From contig CALLKF010000099.1 in assembly GCA_938008535.1 (NCBI GenBank), positions 1 through 21,941 of the forward strand: a stretch of DNA of 21,941 nt, given 5' to 3'. The stretch's first letter is position 1. Each line of letters opens with the position of its first letter. Both the position numbers and the translations under genes were made by a program. This stretch comes from an uncultured Saprospirales bacterium (lineage in GTDB: Bacteria > Bacteroidota > Bacteroidia > Chitinophagales > JADIYW01). The notes under the pieces were generated by a model. The model worked only from the letters and a program-made list of their open reading frames with translations. It was not told the origin of the DNA and ran no database searches. Of this stretch, positions 20,793 to 21,941 are shown one piece after another.

Positions 20793-21833
20793 ATGCAAAA
20801 TTATTATAAAATACTGATTGTTTTTTTTGTTTGCATGTTGTTAACAAAAGAAAGTTCAGCATCTGATAATTTCACCAAACAAATAGATTCATTAATTAAA
20901 ACAAATTCGATTCGTCCATTTAATGGTATTATACTAATTACGCAAAACGAAAATCCAGTATATTCAAAAATGGTTGGCTACGCCAATTTTGACAAACAAA
21001 CACTATTTACGTTAGATAGCAAATTTGTAATTGGATCTATTAGCAAACAAATTACAGCAGTATTAGTATTACAAGAATTAGACAAACTGCATCTCGATTT
21101 AAACGAACCAATTAGTATTTATTTGCCAAAATTAGAACAATCCTGGAAAGACTCTATAACCATAAAACAATTATTAAACCATACGTCTGGTGTAGTTAGA
21201 GAAGATTTACCATTGGCATTTTCACCAGGTTCTCAATTTTTATATTCTGGATATGGTTATGAATTATTGAGTAAAATAATTGAAAAAACATCTGGAAAAT
21301 CATATGCAAAACTTTGCAATGATTTATTCAAAAAATGCAAGATGACGAATTCATCTTATCCAACAAAATCAGTAAAGAAAACCATAGTTACTGGCTATGC
21401 GAAATCAACAGATTCTACATTACATACAGAACGTGAAACATTTAAAAATAATTTTGCAGCTGCAGGTTTATTAATTTCAACTCCAAATGATTTAATAAAA
21501 TGGAATGATTTTTTACATCACGGAAAATTATTTTCTGACAGTATTTATCAATTGATGATGACTGAAACTTCGTTGAGAAAACATCCAATTTGGGGCAACG
21601 TTGGTTACGGTTACGGAATTCAAATTACACATGATGATAGTATTATTGAATTTGGTCACAGCGGTTATGTGCCTGGCTTTGCTTCGATGAATTTCTATTA
21701 TCCAACGACAAAAACGAGTTTAATTATTTTAGAAAATATTGATTGGAAAGATTATGACTTTAAGCAAACTTTCTTTTTCGAAGAATTAATCCGAAATATT
21801 GTTCGACAAAGTGATTTAATGAAGAAAAATTAG
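20793..21833 (+). CDS. Serine hydrolase, class C beta-lactamase-like family, secreted
   Basis: The 346-residue protein has a signal peptide (about 1-24, ending SSASDN). The transpeptidase/class C beta-lactamase fold is marked by SISK (Ser82-x-x-Lys85), the nucleophile and base, then NHTSGV (129-134), and YSGYGYELLSKIIEK (151-165), where the family usually has Tyr-Ser-Asn: here Tyr is kept but Asn is Gly153. The third element is the FGHSGYVPGF block near residue 290 (His-Ser-Gly). The full-length domain is present, so it is probably an active periplasmic or surface esterase, D-aminopeptidase or peptidase, not a drug-resistance lactamase; substrate unknown. It is in line with the RRM gene 16 bases upstream, perhaps co-transcribed, and is followed by a terminator shared with a tRNA. 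Confidence 0.9.
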   Translation: MQNYYKILIVFFVCMLLTKESSASDNFTKQIDSLIKTNSIRPFNGIILITQNENPVYSKMVGYANFDKQTLFTLDSKFVIGSISKQITAVLVLQELDKLHLDLNEPISIYLPKLEQSWKDSITIKQLLNHTSGVVREDLPLAFSPGSQFLYSGYGYELLSKIIEKTSGKSYAKLCNDLFKKCKMTNSSYPTKSVKKTIVTGYAKSTDSTLHTERETFKNNFAAAGLLISTPNDLIKWNDFLHHGKLFSDSIYQLMMTETSLRKHPIWGNVGYGYGIQITHDDSIIEFGHSGYVPGFASMNFYYPTTKTSLIILENIDWKDYDFKQTFFFEELIRNIVRQSDLMKKN

Positions 21834-21859
21834 AAGGTCATTAAATAATATCCTAAATA

Positions 21860-21890
21860 AAAAAAGAGTTTCATAATGAAACTCTTTTTT
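21860..21890. terminator. Bidirectional intrinsic terminator between the serine hydrolase and tRNA-Arg
   Basis: A 14-bp stem (AAAAAAGAGTTTCA, loop TAA, then its exact complement) ends in T-runs on both strands. It can stop the forward serine hydrolase transcript and the reverse tRNA transcript. Confidence 0.9.
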
Positions 21891-21896
21891 ACTGTG

Positions 21897-21941
21897 TGAC
21901 CGCGGCACGAATCGAACGTGCGACCGACTGCTTAGAAGGCA
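21897..21941 (-). tRNA. tRNA-Arg (anticodon UCU), 3' part, cut by window edge
   Basis: On the reverse strand the sequence ends in acceptor 3' strand CGCGGTC with discriminator A at 21897. Before it come a T-arm GCACG-TTCGATT-CGTGC with a perfect 5-bp stem, a 5-base variable loop, and an anticodon loop CTTCTAA flanked by TGC/GCA stem bases. With T at position 33, the anticodon is TCT (21936-21934), reading AGA; A at position 37 fits. No CCA is encoded after the discriminator, as is usual for this phylum. The D-arm and 5' acceptor strand lie outside the window. Confidence 0.9.

Overview
The window looks like a chromosomal segment of a Bacteroidota bacterium, most likely Chitinophagales-like (the rank is inference). 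The evidence is an AT-rich sequence, genes without Shine-Dalgarno sequences, TAnnTTTG-type -7 promoter elements very close to start codons, short lipoproteins with Bacteroidota-style signal peptides, a tRNA without an encoded CCA end, and gene contents typical of that phylum (HutH/HutU, EtfBA, NDH-2, DUF151-UVR nuclease, PyrR-PyrB, RRM protein). Most of the window is housekeeping. I see no phage, transposase, CRISPR or defence module.

Layout. 1-566 (-): 5' part of urocanate hydratase hutU, cut by the window edge. 567-1218: the longest gene-free stretch, holding an imperfect 21-bp tandem array (695-938), a GATT-rich degenerate stretch and a weak hairpin. 1219-1794 (+): lipoprotein. 4866-1876 (-): hutH, a lipoprotein and the NAD(P)HX dehydratase domain protein NnrD in one direction with short gaps. 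5040-5633 (+): GTG-start lipoprotein preceded by a perfect 12-bp inverted repeat. 7000-5630 (-): tilS, carrying a 38-bp perfect palindrome inside its coding sequence. 7896-7037 (-): TPR protein and YbjN-like protein. 7954-9668 (+): etfB-etfA, closed by a strong bidirectional terminator. 10535-9789 (-): CPBP membrane protease. 10689-11282 (+): DUF151/UVR protein with its terminator. 11461-13186 (+): unknown membrane protein and two tandem paralogous secreted proteins. 16330-13191 (-): enoyl-CoA isomerase-like crotonase, a polytopic membrane protein, and an RlmK/RlmI-like methyltransferase gene broken by one in-frame TGA. 16544-18748 (+): NDH-2 and an FkbM methyltransferase. 20250-18759 (-): pyrR-pyrB. 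20354-21833 (+): RRM protein and serine hydrolase. 21897 to the end (-): 3' part of tRNA-Arg(UCU), sharing a bidirectional terminator with the hydrolase.

How the genes work together. HutH and HutU perform the first two steps of histidine degradation. EtfBA and the crotonase fit fatty-acid beta-oxidation, with NDH-2 feeding the quinone pool. PyrR and PyrB belong to pyrimidine synthesis, TilS and the methyltransferase to tRNA/rRNA modification, and NnrD to cofactor repair.

The features most worth a second look are the 21-bp array, the palindrome inside tilS, the single nonsense codon in the methyltransferase, and the inverted repeat abutting the GTG start at 5040. None amounts to a clear new system. 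The first two look like dispersed-repeat biology that a genome-wide search could settle.
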